A DNA stretch of 64,000 nt from Streptomyces lydicus (GCF_000717345.1 NZ_JNZA01000012.1:186001-250000); one strand, 5' to 3'; positions 36,697 to 45,827 are shown, numbered from the stretch's first letter. Made by a program: numbers and translations. Notes: generated by a model from the letters alone, not told the origin.

Positions 36697-37297
36697 TTCT
36701 CCTCCTGACTTTGTGGCTTCTGAAAGCCACGCGAAAGGTTGAGTGTGCACGTACCCGAGGCATGTGCCTCGCGAAGGAATCTACGGGGGGCAAGGGACCG
36801 CAGGAAGGTGTATTCCGGACGCCCGGGACGGAACGGGACGTTGCGGGTTCAATGTCTTGCATTCCCGTAAAAGGCTTTCCCGGACAAGGGGGCATTCGGA
36901 CCGTTTGTGCCATGGCTGTTTCCGGTGACGTCGGTTCGGCCGAAGGCCCGGAACTTCCGGCCACTACCCGGACGTCAGTAGGCGGGGGCGACCGCGCACC
37001 GATAAGGGCCGCGGGGCCGGCGGGATACGGAAAGGCCGCGCCCGGCACGCCGCCCGCGGCCCCGGACGGGGCGTTTCGTGGTATCAAGCCATCCCCGGCG
37101 TCTCGTTCCGCACCCCTGTCGGCGGACCGCGGGGAGCGGGCGGCTGGCCGGAATCACGCAGGGCCGCGGCTGCGGGGCGGAGGGGAGCTGTGGGGCGAGG
37201 AGAGCGAAGCGGGAATCGCCGTGCAAACTCCCGGAGATGCCGGGTAGTCGAAAGGTTGAAGCCAACGAACGAACCCGTAGGGGGGAGGTGGGAAACG
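36697..37297. promoter_or_regulatory. 600-base divergent intergenic region with a palindrome
   Basis: Region between the ricin-like and anti-sigma-type genes. A perfect 16-bp palindrome, CGAGGCATGTGCCTCG, lies at 36756-36771 about 60 bases upstream of the ricin-like start, and a GGGTAC-like sequence lies next to it on the minus strand. This could be an operator or promoter. No gene was recognised in the remainder. Confidence 0.45.
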
Positions 37298-37669
37298 GTG
37301 ACACAGGCGCCGGAGATACCTGCCACGGCGGCCGAGGCGCGGAATCGCGTCCATGACCTCCTGCATGCTCATCCCGAGCCTCTCGACGAGGTGATGCTGA
37401 TCGATGCGCTGCTGATCACCTCGGAATTGGTCACCAATGCCCGGCGTCACGCCGGCGGTGTGACCGCTTTCGCCACGCGCATCACGGGGAACCGACTGGA
37501 GATCCGGGTCGAGGACCCGAGCCCGCGCCACCCGGCCAACACGTCACGCAACAGCCCCGGCGACATCGGTGGCTACGGCTGGCCGATGGTGTGTCAGCTC
37601 GCCACCTCCATCGACATCGCACCCACCAGCCAGGGCAAGGCCATCACCGTGGTCCTCCAACTGCGCTGA
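37298..37669 (+). CDS. RsbW-like ATP-binding anti-sigma-type regulator
   Basis: A 123-residue GHKL ATPase. The N box is SELVTNARRHAGGV and the lid motif is GYGWPMVCQLA. It belongs to the same HATPase_c_2 group as the protein at 33-494. GGGGAGG lies upstream of the GTG at 37298, which is preferred over the Arg-rich upstream frame. It lies 111 bases before a SigB/SigF-like sigma gene on the same strand. This is the arrangement expected of an anti-sigma/sigma pair, but that sigma gene lacks region 2, so the pairing may be non-functional or altered. Confidence 0.82.
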   Translation: MTQAPEIPATAAEARNRVHDLLHAHPEPLDEVMLIDALLITSELVTNARRHAGGVTAFATRITGNRLEIRVEDPSPRHPANTSRNSPGDIGGYGWPMVCQLATSIDIAPTSQGKAITVVLQLR

Positions 37670-37780
37670 CCCGCCGCGGGCGCACGCGAAATTTTTGATC
37701 AACATGCCGGCATGACTGTGCCGGTACTGGGTAAGCGCGCGCTGTCGCGCCCGCGTGGGTCGGGCGGGCAGGGAGGCGTG

Positions 37781-38412
37781 ATGACCACCGTCGTGACCGA
37801 CACCGTGACCGCACCGCAGGTCGCAGCACCGACAGAGCTGCCAGAAGTACGGTGCCCCAGCGCGGTGGCGCCGGCCGATGCGCGTGAGCTGTCCAAGCAG
37901 TTCTTCGACCGGCTGCGGGACCTCGAAGAGGGCACCCATGAGTACCAGTACGCGCGCAACACCCTCATCGAGATGAACATGTCGGCGAGCTGGCGAAGGC
38001 CAAGGAACAGCTGCACATCCAGCTCGACCGTGACCCCACCGTCCGTGAACTCGCCGCCCATCTGAACCTGTCGGAGGACGAGGTCATCGAGGGCATCGTC
38101 GCGGCCAACGGCTACACCGCCGGCTCGCTCGACACCCCCACCGACCCCGACCCCTCCGACCAGGGCCGCGCCCTCGCCGACGTGCTGGGCGAGGACGACC
38201 CGGGCATGGAAACGGTCGAGGACCTGCACACCCTGGCGCCCCTGCTGCGCAAGCTCGACGAGCGGGAACGCCAGCTGATCGAGCTGCGCTACGGGCAGGA
38301 GATGACGCAGTCGCAGATCGGCGCGGAACTCGGCGTCTCCCAGATGCACGTCTCCCGCCTGCTCAGCCGCACCCTCTCCAAGCTCCGCGCCGGCATGCTC
38401 ACCGAACGCTGA
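37781..38412 (+). pseudogene. SigB/SigF-family sigma factor lacking region 2 (frameshifted remnant)
   Basis: Two parts of a sigma-70 family stress sigma factor lie in different frames. The first 66-68 codons from the ATG at 37781 (after GGGAGG) give the N-terminal arm ending NTLIEMNMS, where intact relatives continue into LVRFAA. At about 37980-37990 the sequence jumps to the late region-3 segment GELAKAKEQLHIQLDRDP in another frame. It then runs cleanly through region 3 and region 4 (IELRYGQEMTQSQIG, VSQMHVSRLLSR) to the stop at 38412. About 80 residues containing core-binding and -10-recognition region 2 are missing, and the frame is shifted. A residual region-4 protein starting internally (for example GTG 38182) remains possible. 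Confidence 0.83.
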
Positions 38413-38457
38413 CCGGCCCGCTCACCGCGCATCGGGACCGCGGACCGCGCGCCGTAC

Positions 38458-38512
38458 ACGGCCCGGGAGGCGGGGCCGGCCCCCCACAGGCCGGCCCCGC
38501 CTCCCGGGCCGT
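38458..38512. terminator. Very long perfect hairpin terminator
   Basis: A 24-bp uninterrupted inverted repeat (38458-38481 with 38489-38512, 7-base loop) between the convergent sigma remnant and bacterioferritin-like gene. It should stop transcription from both sides. Confidence 0.9.
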
Positions 38513-38524
38513 TCATCGGTGTCC

Positions 38525-39070
38525 CTAGCTCTTCGTGTCGTGCGGGAGCCGCTCCAGCAGTCCCCGCATGTCGTCCGCGTGCTCCTCCTCCTGCGCGAGG
38601 AGGTCCTCGAAGACGCGACGGGTGGTCGGGTCGCCGTCGCCCAGCCACTTCGCGATCTCGGTGTAGGAGGCGATGGCGATCCGCTCCGCCACCAGGTCCT
38701 CCTTGATCATGTCGATCAGATCGGCGCTGGCGTCGTACTGCGCGTGTGAACGCTTCGTCAGGGTGTCCGGATCGAAGTCGGGTTCTCCGCCGAGCTGGAC
38801 GATGCGCTGCGCCAGCTTGTCGGCGTGCTGCTGCTCCTCCGCGGCGTGTTCCAGGAACTCCGCGGCGACCGGCTCGGAATAGAGGCCGGACGCCGTGTAG
38901 TAATGGCGCTTGTATCGCAGGGTGCACACGATTTCCGTGGCCAGCGCCTCATTGAGCACCTGCAGAACGCGCTCCAGATCCGCACCGTATGCATCCGTGA
39001 TCGGGCCCTTGTCGATCTCCTGGCGCGCCCGCTTCCGAATGGTTTCGATGTCGGTGAGGAACTCAGCCAT
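38525..39070 (-). CDS. Bacterioferritin-like / ferritin-like iron protein
   Basis: A 181-residue four-helix ferritin-like protein. The di-iron residues appear in the expected order: Glu in NEALATEIVCTLRYKRHYY, the EEQQHADKL motif, Glu in DLVAERIAIASYTEI, and EEEHADDM. The family stores or detoxifies iron in the cytoplasm as a cage, oxidising Fe(II). A classic Dps or a smaller DUF-type ferritin-like protein are alternatives, but helix lengths fit bacterioferritin. The ATG at 39070 follows AAGGA by 9 bases; 12 upstream in-frame codons are excluded. It lies about 100 bases downstream of the GH15 gene on the same strand. Confidence 0.82.
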   Translation of the reverse strand: MAEFLTDIETIRKRARQEIDKGPITDAYGADLERVLQVLNEALATEIVCTLRYKRHYYTASGLYSEPVAAEFLEHAAEEQQHADKLAQRIVQLGGEPDFDPDTLTKRSHAQYDASADLIDMIKEDLVAERIAIASYTEIAKWLGDGDPTTRRVFEDLLAQEEEHADDMRGLLERLPHDTKS

Positions 39071-39169
39071 GGTTCGCTTTCCTTTCGGTCCCGTACGGTT
39101 CGTCACCGGTCCGCCTGCCCGGTATTCCGGCCGTCATTCCTGGTGGGGGCCTTGCGGGGGAGCGCCGGC

Positions 39170-41029
39170 TCACCCCATGAGGGCGTCCAGGTTCGTGGCG
39201 GCGCTGATGAGGGCGAGATGGGTGAGCGCCTGTGGGAAATTCCCCAGGTGCTCGCCCGTCATGCCTATCTGCTCCGCGTACAGACCGAGGTGGTTGGCGT
39301 ACGTGAACATCTTCTCCAGGGCCAGCCGCGCTTCCTCCGCGCGGCCGGTTCGGGCCAGCGCCTCCACCCACCAGAAAGAACACAGGGAGAACGTTCCCTC
39401 GGTGCCGTCCAAGCCGTCCGGCGACTGCTTGGGGTCATAGCGGTGGACGAGGCTGTCCGTGACGAGGTTTTCCCCTATGGCCTTTACGGTGGCACGGAAG
39501 CGCGGGTCTTCGGGGGAGAGGAATTTCACCATCGGCATCATGAGGACCGAGGCGTCCAGAATGCTTTCCGGTGGCTGTCCCGGCTCGTCGCTGAGGCGTT
39601 GGGTGAACGTCCGGTCCTGTTCGTTCCAGCCCTGTTCCATGATCTGGTGGTAGATCCGGTCGCGTACGGACATCCAGCGCACGAGGTCCCCCGGCAGTCC
39701 GCGCCGCCGCGCCATCCGGATCATGCGCTCGACGGCTACCCAGCACATCAGCCGTGAATAGGTGTGGCATTGCGCTCCCGCGCGGGTCTCCCAGATACCC
39801 GCGTCGGGCCCGTCCCAGTGCTCCAGCAGCCATTCCAGGATCGCGCACAGATCCGTCCAGCTGTCGTGCGATATGCCCGGCCCGTATTTGTCGAAGAGAT
39901 AGACCGAATCGATGAGTTCCCCGTAGATGTCCAGCTGGAGCTGTTCGGCCGCGCCGTTCCCCACCCGCACCGGATACGAGCCCTGATAGCCCTCCCAGTG
40001 GTCCAGCACGTGTTCCGGAAGGTCGGCATCGCCGTCGATGGAGTACAGCACCCGCAGCGGTCCGCCCGCCCCGTCCCGGGCTCCGCGCAGACACCGGGTC
40101 AGCCAGCCAATGAAGGCCCCGGCCTCCTGAGTGAAGCCGAGACGGAGCAAGGCGTGCAGCGAGAAGGCGGCGTCGCGTATCCAGACATAGCGGTAGTCCC
40201 AGTTGCGTTCGCCGCCGAGCTGCTCGGGAAGGCCCAGCGTCGGTGCCGCCACGATCGCCCCGCTGGGCTCATGGGTGAGCAGTTTGAGGGTCAGCGCGGA
40301 CCGGTGCACCATCTCGCGCCAGCGCCCCTTATAGGTGGACTGGCTCAGCCACTGCCGCCAGAACTGAGCGGTGGACCGGAACAGTTCCTCCGCCGCCGGC
40401 GCGTCCAGCAGGTCCACCGCGGGCTCCCCGCCGACCGTCTCCGCGGATTCCAGTACGAACAGCACCGACCGGCCCTCGGCGAGGTCGAACGTCCCGACCG
40501 CGTCCCGGCCGCTGATCTGCAGCGTCGTGCCGGCCTGGAGCGACAGCGTCATCGCCTCGCCCGTGAAGCGCACCCCGTGCGGCTGGTGCTCGACCCGGTG
40601 GGCGTCCCGGCCGTAGTTCATCCGCGGCGCGACGACGGTCCGCAGGCGGGTGCTGCCCCGTACGCTCACCACCCGGCGGACCAGCCGCTGCCGATGATTC
40701 CGGTCGCCCTCCGCCAGTACCGGCATGAAGTCCTGGATCTCGACGATGCCGCTCTCGGTCAGCATCCGCGTGATCAGGATGTTGGTGTCGGGGAAGTAGT
40801 ACTGCTGCCGCCTGGCGACGGCACTCACCGGACTGAGGTGCCAGTAGCCGCCGTCCTCGGCGTCGAGCAGCGCGCCGAAGACGCTGGGCGAGTCGAAGCG
40901 CGGGGCGCAGAACCAGTTGATCCGTCCGTCGGTCCCCACCAGGGCGGCCGTCCGCAGGTCCCCGATCAGCCCGTGGTCGGCGATCGGCAGATAACGCTCG
41001 CCCGCTCCCGCCGCCCGGTCGCCTGCCAT
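39170..41029 (-). CDS. GH15 family glucoamylase/trehalase-like enzyme
   Basis: A 619-residue cytoplasmic glycoside hydrolase of family 15, with the N-terminal trehalase-like beta domain (ADHGLIGDLRTAALVGTDG, CAPRFDSPSVFGALLD) and the C-terminal (alpha/alpha)6 barrel. The barrel shows NWDYRYVWIRDAAFSLHAL, DAGIWETR (general acid Glu) and the late YAEQIG...GNFPQALTHLALI block carrying the base Glu. Actinobacterial members act on trehalose or alpha-glucans, and often as phosphate-dependent or plain trehalases; substrate is not certain. No signal peptide is present. It is divergent from the crtY operon with about 220 bases between starts. Confidence 0.88.
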   Translation of the reverse strand: MAGDRAAGAGERYLPIADHGLIGDLRTAALVGTDGRINWFCAPRFDSPSVFGALLDAEDGGYWHLSPVSAVARRQQYYFPDTNILITRMLTESGIVEIQDFMPVLAEGDRNHRQRLVRRVVSVRGSTRLRTVVAPRMNYGRDAHRVEHQPHGVRFTGEAMTLSLQAGTTLQISGRDAVGTFDLAEGRSVLFVLESAETVGGEPAVDLLDAPAAEELFRSTAQFWRQWLSQSTYKGRWREMVHRSALTLKLLTHEPSGAIVAAPTLGLPEQLGGERNWDYRYVWIRDAAFSLHALLRLGFTQEAGAFIGWLTRCLRGARDGAGGPLRVLYSIDGDADLPEHVLDHWEGYQGSYPVRVGNGAAEQLQLDIYGELIDSVYLFDKYGPGISHDSWTDLCAILEWLLEHWDGPDAGIWETRAGAQCHTYSRLMCWVAVERMIRMARRRGLPGDLVRWMSVRDRIYHQIMEQGWNEQDRTFTQRLSDEPGQPPESILDASVLMMPMVKFLSPEDPRFRATVKAIGENLVTDSLVHRYDPKQSPDGLDGTEGTFSLCSFWWVEALARTGRAEEARLALEKMFTYANHLGLYAEQIGMTGEHLGNFPQALTHLALISAATNLDALMG

Positions 41030-41198
41030 GCTCTCCCCTCTCGGCCCGTGTCATCGCCCGGTCTCCTGCTCTGCGGACGGTGCCGCAAACCGCCGGCCCG
41101 GCCGACGGCACGCCGGGCACCGTCCCGGGCCCGGAGCGTCCGCGCCGGCAGGATTCCCGCGCGTCGCAGCCGCCCTCCCGGCCCCCGGCTACGGAAGG

Positions 41199-41228
41199 AT
41201 CAACAGGCGTCAACGGGCATCAACTGGG
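41199..41228 (+). promoter_or_regulatory. Three tandem 10-bp direct repeats upstream of crtY
   Basis: ATCAACAGGC, GTCAACGGGC and ATCAACTGGG follow each other without gaps, sharing TCAAC every 10 bases, one helical turn. They lie 26 bases before the crtY start. A regulator-binding site on one face of the helix is inferred; the binding protein is unknown. Confidence 0.5.
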
Positions 41229-41253
41229 ATTAAACGGCGCGGAAGGGGCGGGT

Positions 41254-42444
41254 GTGCGGGACGCGGATGCGGTCATCGTCGGCGCAGGGGCGGCCGGGCT
41301 GTCCCTCGCCTACCGGCTGTGCGCGCCGGCCGCCGGGGCACACCGGCTCGGCATCGTGCTCGTCGACGCCCCGCGCGGCCCGCACACCCCGCCGGAGCGC
41401 ACCTGGTGCTACTGGGAGCCTCCCGGCGGCGAGTTCGACGACGCGCTGACCGCCGCGTGGGACGACCTGCGGGTCTACGGACCGGCCGGCGAGGAGACGC
41501 TGGGACGGCCCGCACCGCTCCGCTACAAGATGCTGCGGTCGGACGCCTTCGCGTCCGTCGTCGGCGCCCGGCTGTCCGCCCACCCCTCCGTCGTACGGAT
41601 CGAGGCGACGGTGGACTCGGTACGCGACGTTCCCGACGGCGCCGAGGTACGGGCGCACGACGCGGCGGGGCGGCCGGTCACACTCCGGGCCCGCTGGGCC
41701 TTCGACTCCCGCCCCGGCCCCCGGCTCCCGCCCGCGCGCACCACCCTCCGGCAGCACTTCAGGGGCTGGTTCGTCCGCACCCGGCGACCGGTGTTCGACC
41801 CCGCGGTCGCGGACCTGATGGACTTCCGGGTCCCGCAGCCGGCGCACGGCCTGGCCTTCGGATACGTCCTGCCGCTCGATCCCCGCGCGGCCCTGGTGGA
41901 GTACACCGAGTTCTCCCGCCGCCCCCTGGAGACCGCCGCCTACGAGCGGGCGCTGCGCCACTACACCACGCACGTGAGGAAATTGGGCGACTTCCACATC
42001 ACGGCCGTCGAGCAGGGCGCCATCCCGATGACCGACGGCCGCTTTCCCCGCCGCGTGGGGCGCTCGGTGTTCCGCATCGGTACCGCGGGCGGCGCCACCC
42101 GCCCGTCGACCGGCTACACCTTCGCCAGTGTGCAGCGCCAGACCGCCGCGATCGCCGCCGGACTGCGGCGGCACGGCTCACCGGTGCCGCCGCCCCCGCA
42201 CACCCGGTGGGTCCGGGCGCTGGACGCCGTGCTGCTGCGGGCGCTGGACAGCGGCCGGGTGGACGGCGCCGCGTTCTTCAGCACGCTGTTCGGCGCGGTG
42301 CCCACCGAGCGGCTGCTGCGCTTCCTCGACGGCCGGACCGGGCTGTGGGAGGACCTCACCATCGGCCTGCGCACCCCCGTGCTGCCCATGCTCCGAACCG
42401 TCGCCGAACTCCCCCTGCTGCCGCGCAGGTCCGACCCGTGGTGA
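41254..42444 (+). CDS. crtY: Lycopene cyclase
   Basis: A 396-residue FAD/NAD(P)-dependent lycopene beta-cyclase of the CrtY type, closing both ends of lycopene to beta-carotene. The dinucleotide motif ADAVIVGAGAAGLSLAYRL is at the N-terminus. Family blocks RTWCYWE, PLRYKMLRSD, RTTLRQHFRGWFV and GGATRPSTGYTF follow. The GTG at 41254 is chosen because the FAD motif begins 5 residues later and GGAAGGGGCGG precedes it; the 58 upstream codons are Pro/Gly-rich and unlike the family. It is the first gene of crtYTU, as in S. griseus and other isorenieratene clusters. Confidence 0.92.
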   Translation: MRDADAVIVGAGAAGLSLAYRLCAPAAGAHRLGIVLVDAPRGPHTPPERTWCYWEPPGGEFDDALTAAWDDLRVYGPAGEETLGRPAPLRYKMLRSDAFASVVGARLSAHPSVVRIEATVDSVRDVPDGAEVRAHDAAGRPVTLRARWAFDSRPGPRLPPARTTLRQHFRGWFVRTRRPVFDPAVADLMDFRVPQPAHGLAFGYVLPLDPRAALVEYTEFSRRPLETAAYERALRHYTTHVRKLGDFHITAVEQGAIPMTDGRFPRRVGRSVFRIGTAGGATRPSTGYTFASVQRQTAAIAAGLRRHGSPVPPPPHTRWVRALDAVLLRALDSGRVDGAAFFSTLFGAVPTERLLRFLDGRTGLWEDLTIGLRTPVLPMLRTVAELPLLPRRSDPW

Positions 42445-42480
42445 CCGGACGCGCGCCGCGGCCCCCCGAGAAGGGACTCC

Positions 42481-43209
42481 ATGACACTGCTGCACGACGG
42501 TGAGCTGTCCGCCGCCTTCGACCACGCCGCACGCCGCTACGACCTGCTGACCGCGGTCAACCCCGGCTACCGCGCCGACCTCCGGCGCTCCGCCCGCCGG
42601 CTGCGGCTGCCCGGCGGGGGCCGCGGACTGCGGCTGCTGGACCTGGGGTGCGGCACCGGGGCGTCGACGGCGGCGCTGCTCGCGACCGCACCGCACGCCG
42701 AGATCGTCGCCGTCGACGCGTCGGCGGGGATGCTGGAACGCGCGGCGGCCAAACCCTGGCCGCCCGGCGTCTCCTTCGTGCACGCACCCGCCGAGGAGCT
42801 GGCCGGCGCCGGGGTCGACGGCGGCTTCGACGCCGTCTTCGCCGCCTACCTCTTCCGCAACGTCACCGACCCGGACGCGGTCCTCGCGGCGGTCCGCACG
42901 GCACTGGAACCGGGCGGGCGGCTGGCCGTCCACGAGTACACGCTGTCCGGCAGCGCCGCGCACCGCGCCGTATGGACCGCGGTCTGCCGGGGCATCGTGC
43001 TGCCGGCCGGGCGCCTCGCGGGCGACGGCGGCCTCTACCGGCACCTGTGGCGCAGCGTCCTCGCCTTCGACACCGTCCCCGAATTCACCGCCCGCCTGCG
43101 GCGCACCGGCTTTCGCCAGGTGCGGGCACTGCCGCTGCCCGGGTGGCAGACCGGCATCACCCACACCGTCCTCGCCGCCGCACCGGACGTCCGCCAGGAG
43201 ACACCATGA
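42481..43209 (+). CDS. crtT: Carotenoid-locus SAM methyltransferase
   Basis: A 242-residue class I SAM-dependent methyltransferase of the UbiE-like group. The SAM-binding motif LRLLDLGCGTGAST, the acidic loop EIVAVDASAGML and the FDAVFAAYLFRNV motif are clear. It is named crtT because it lies between crtY and crtU exactly as in the Streptomyces isorenieratene loci. Its reaction in the pathway is not firmly established, and it may be dispensable for the aromatic end product. Its stop overlaps the crtU start by 4 bases, so translation is coupled. Confidence 0.85.
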   Translation: MTLLHDGELSAAFDHAARRYDLLTAVNPGYRADLRRSARRLRLPGGGRGLRLLDLGCGTGASTAALLATAPHAEIVAVDASAGMLERAAAKPWPPGVSFVHAPAEELAGAGVDGGFDAVFAAYLFRNVTDPDAVLAAVRTALEPGGRLAVHEYTLSGSAAHRAVWTAVCRGIVLPAGRLAGDGGLYRHLWRSVLAFDTVPEFTARLRRTGFRQVRALPLPGWQTGITHTVLAAAPDVRQETP

Positions 43210-44771
43210 CACCCCGTCAGGAACAGCCCGCCCGGAACGCCCCGCGCGGCCGCGACCGCCGGGCCCGGCTGGTCCCGGCCGCCCCGGGACGCGCCCGGAT
43301 CACCGGCCACGACCGGCCGTGCGTCGCGGTCGTCGGCGGCGGCATCGCCGGGCTCAGCGCGGCCACCGCCCTGGCCGAGCGGGGCGTACGGGTGACCCTG
43401 TACGAGCGGGAAGCAGCCCTCGGCGGCCGGCTCGCGGGCTGGCCGGTGCGGCTCGCCGACGGCTCGACGGCGACTATGAGCCGCGGGTTCCACGCCTTCT
43501 TCCCCCAGTACTACAACCTGCGGGGGCTGCTGCGCCGGACCGACCCGGGACTCCGGCGACTGCACCGGCTCCCGGACTACCCCCTTCAGCACCGCTCGGG
43601 CACCCGCGACAGCTTCGCCCGGGTGCCGCGCACCCCGCCCTGGAGCGCCCTGGGCTTCATGGCGCAAAGCCCCACCTTCACCTGGCGGGACCTGGTGGAG
43701 ATGCGGCCCCGCGCCGCCCTGCCGCTGCTCGACGTACGGGTGCCCGGTATCTACCGGCGGCTGGACCGGGTCAGCGCCTGGGACCTGCTCTCCCGCATCC
43801 GCTTCCCCCGGGCCGCGCGGCACCTGGCGTTCGAGGTCTTCTCCCGGAGCTTCTTCGCCGACCCGCGCGAACTGTCCGCCGCCGAAATGGTGTTGATGTT
43901 CCACATCTATTTCCTCGGCTCCAGCGAAGGGCTGCTGTTCGACGTGCCCGGCGAGCCGTTTCCCGAGGCGCTGTGGAACCCCCTCGCCGCCTACCTGGAG
44001 GGCCATGGCGTCCGGCTGCGGACGGGCACCCCGGTGGCCCGCGTCGAGCCGGCCGCGAACGGCGGCGTGCGCGTCACCACGGACCGCGAGGACCGGCGCC
44101 ACGACGCGGTGGTGCTCGCGCTGGACCCCGGCGGTCTGCGCCGGCTCGTCGCCGCGTCCGACGCCCTGGGGGACGCCGCCTGGCGGGCCCGCATCGACCG
44201 GCTGCGGACCGCGCCGCCCTTCCTGGTGTCCCGGCTCTGGCTGGCGCGACGGGTGTCCGCCGACCGGCCCGGCTTCCTCGGCACCAGCGGCTTCGGCTCG
44301 CTGGACAACGTCAGCGTGCTGGAACGCTGGGAGGGCGAGGCCGCCCGCTGGTCCGCCCGCACCGGCGGCTCGGTCCTCGAACTGCACGCCTACGCCGTCG
44401 CCCCCGGCGCCGACCGCGCCCTCGAACAGCGCCGCCTGACGGCCCAGTTGCACGCCGTCTACCCGGAGACCCGCGACGTGCCGATCGTCGACCAGCACCA
44501 CGAGTGGCGGGCGGACTGCCCGCTGTTCACGGTGGGCGGCTACGCCGACCGGCCCACCGTGCGCACCCCCGACCCGCGGGTGGTGGTCGCCGGCGACGTG
44601 GTGCGTACGCCGTTGCCCGTCGCGCTGATGGAACGTGCCGCGACGACCGGCTTCCTGGCCGCCAACGTGCTGCTGGCCCGGTGGGGCGTCCGCGGCCAGA
44701 CGCTGTGGACGGTGCCCGACCGGGGGCGGGTGGCGGCACTGCGCTGGGCCGCCCGGCTCGCCGACAGCTGA
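43206..44771 (+). CDS. crtU: Beta-carotene desaturase/methyltransferase (aromatic ring forming)
   Basis: A 521-residue FAD-dependent amine-oxidase/phytoene-desaturase-type protein. The FAD motif VAVVGGGIAGLSAATALAE and the conserved GFHAFFPQYYNLRGLLRR and RVVVAGDVV...LMERAATTGFLAAN regions fit CrtU. CrtU converts the beta-ionone rings of beta-carotene to aromatic phi rings (isorenieratene) by desaturation and methyl migration. The first 35 residues are Arg/Pro-rich. It is the last gene of crtYTU and converges with crtV. Confidence 0.9.
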   Translation: MTPRQEQPARNAPRGRDRRARLVPAAPGRARITGHDRPCVAVVGGGIAGLSAATALAERGVRVTLYEREAALGGRLAGWPVRLADGSTATMSRGFHAFFPQYYNLRGLLRRTDPGLRRLHRLPDYPLQHRSGTRDSFARVPRTPPWSALGFMAQSPTFTWRDLVEMRPRAALPLLDVRVPGIYRRLDRVSAWDLLSRIRFPRAARHLAFEVFSRSFFADPRELSAAEMVLMFHIYFLGSSEGLLFDVPGEPFPEALWNPLAAYLEGHGVRLRTGTPVARVEPAANGGVRVTTDREDRRHDAVVLALDPGGLRRLVAASDALGDAAWRARIDRLRTAPPFLVSRLWLARRVSADRPGFLGTSGFGSLDNVSVLERWEGEAARWSARTGGSVLELHAYAVAPGADRALEQRRLTAQLHAVYPETRDVPIVDQHHEWRADCPLFTVGGYADRPTVRTPDPRVVVAGDVVRTPLPVALMERAATTGFLAANVLLARWGVRGQTLWTVPDRGRVAALRWAARLADS

Positions 44772-44813
44772 CCCGGTGCGCGGCCGCCAGCCGCCCGGCG
44801 AACCGCGCGTCCG

Positions 44814-45827
44814 TCAGCCCGGCTGACGACCACTGCTGCGCAGCTGCCGGCGCCGCTCGGCGTACGCCAGATCGTCCCGCCACAGCCGCCCCGACGCCGC
44901 GCGCACCAGCGGACGCAGCAGCGGCGCCGCCGCCCGGGCGAGCGCGAACCCGCGGCGATCGGAGGTGGCCACGACCGCCTCGATCACCGCGGTGCGCGGC
45001 CTCCCGCGGTCGTCCGGGCCCAGCGGAGTGGCATGGGTCTCGACCACCGAGCCCCGCCCTTCGCCGTCCGCGATGCGCATCACCACCGTGCGCGGCCCGG
45101 GCGCGGTGAAGTGCGCTGTCACCGGCACCACGGCCCGCCCGGCGACCTTGAAGGAGACGTCGACGACGAACGCGTCGGGCCCCTCCGCACCGGACTCGGG
45201 CGGCGCCCCGACCACCCGCAGGTCGACGAACGAGTACGGGTGGAACCACGCACCGTGCCAGGGATCGAGCCGGTTGGCCACCACGTCCTCCGGCTCGCAC
45301 CCCCCGACGGCCGTGTGCACGGCGGTGACCGCGTCCGACAGCGCGGGCCGCGACGGCACCACCGGCCGCGGCAGCGGAGTTTCGCCACCGACGCCGTCGA
45401 GCCGCACCCAGGCCAGCACCCCGTCGTCGTACGCCGGAAACGGCTCCCACCCGGCGAACGGAGCGCCGTCCAGGGCGAGTCCGTGCCAGCGGCAGCGGAG
45501 CGTGCCGCAGTGCACGGCGCCCCGGGCCAGCGGCGCACCCAGATGCGGGCAGGCCCCGGGCCCCGCCACCAGCCGCCCGTCAGCGGCGCGCCAGGCGACC
45601 ACCTCGACGCCGGCCACCGTCCGGCCGAACGCGCTCCGCGCCCCGATGCCGCGCGCCGCGCCGAGGACGAACCAGTTGCCGGCGGGGCGGGCGAGCGCCC
45701 GCTTCAGCGCGCCGTCGATGACCGCGGGCCGGGCCTCGCGCCAGGTGGGGCGCTGCCGCTCCCACGGTACGGGCCGGCGGCGCAGCCGCAGCGGGAGGCG
45801 GGAGCGGCGTCGGGCCTCCGGGGTCAT
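44814..45827 (-). CDS. crtV: Rieske-domain protein of the carotenoid locus
   Basis: A 337-residue protein with a Rieske [2Fe-2S] domain (CPHLGAPL...CRWHGLAL, both CxH and CxxH pairs intact). The C-terminal half is of the kind seen in Streptomyces crt clusters but has no clear catalytic name. It occupies the crtV position of the crtEIBV operon; older annotation calls it a methylesterase, which the Rieske motif does not support. An oxygenase-like or electron-transfer role in end-group modification is inferred. The ATG at 45827 follows AAGGAG and overlaps the crtB stop by 4 bases. The gene ends 42 bases from convergent crtU. Confidence 0.82.
   Translation of the reverse strand: MTPEARRRSRLPLRLRRRPVPWERQRPTWREARPAVIDGALKRALARPAGNWFVLGAARGIGARSAFGRTVAGVEVVAWRAADGRLVAGPGACPHLGAPLARGAVHCGTLRCRWHGLALDGAPFAGWEPFPAYDDGVLAWVRLDGVGGETPLPRPVVPSRPALSDAVTAVHTAVGGCEPEDVVANRLDPWHGAWFHPYSFVDLRVVGAPPESGAEGPDAFVVDVSFKVAGRAVVPVTAHFTAPGPRTVVMRIADGEGRGSVVETHATPLGPDDRGRPRTAVIEAVVATSDRRGFALARAAAPLLRPLVRAASGRLWRDDLAYAERRRQLRSSGRQPG

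Noticed and set aside
37781..38412. Programmed frameshift producing a full sigma factor
   Set aside because: Joining the frames would still lack about 80 residues of region 2, so recoding cannot restore a normal protein.
44771..44814. Terminator between crtU and crtV
   Set aside because: Only weak complementarity was found in the 42 bases between the convergent operons.
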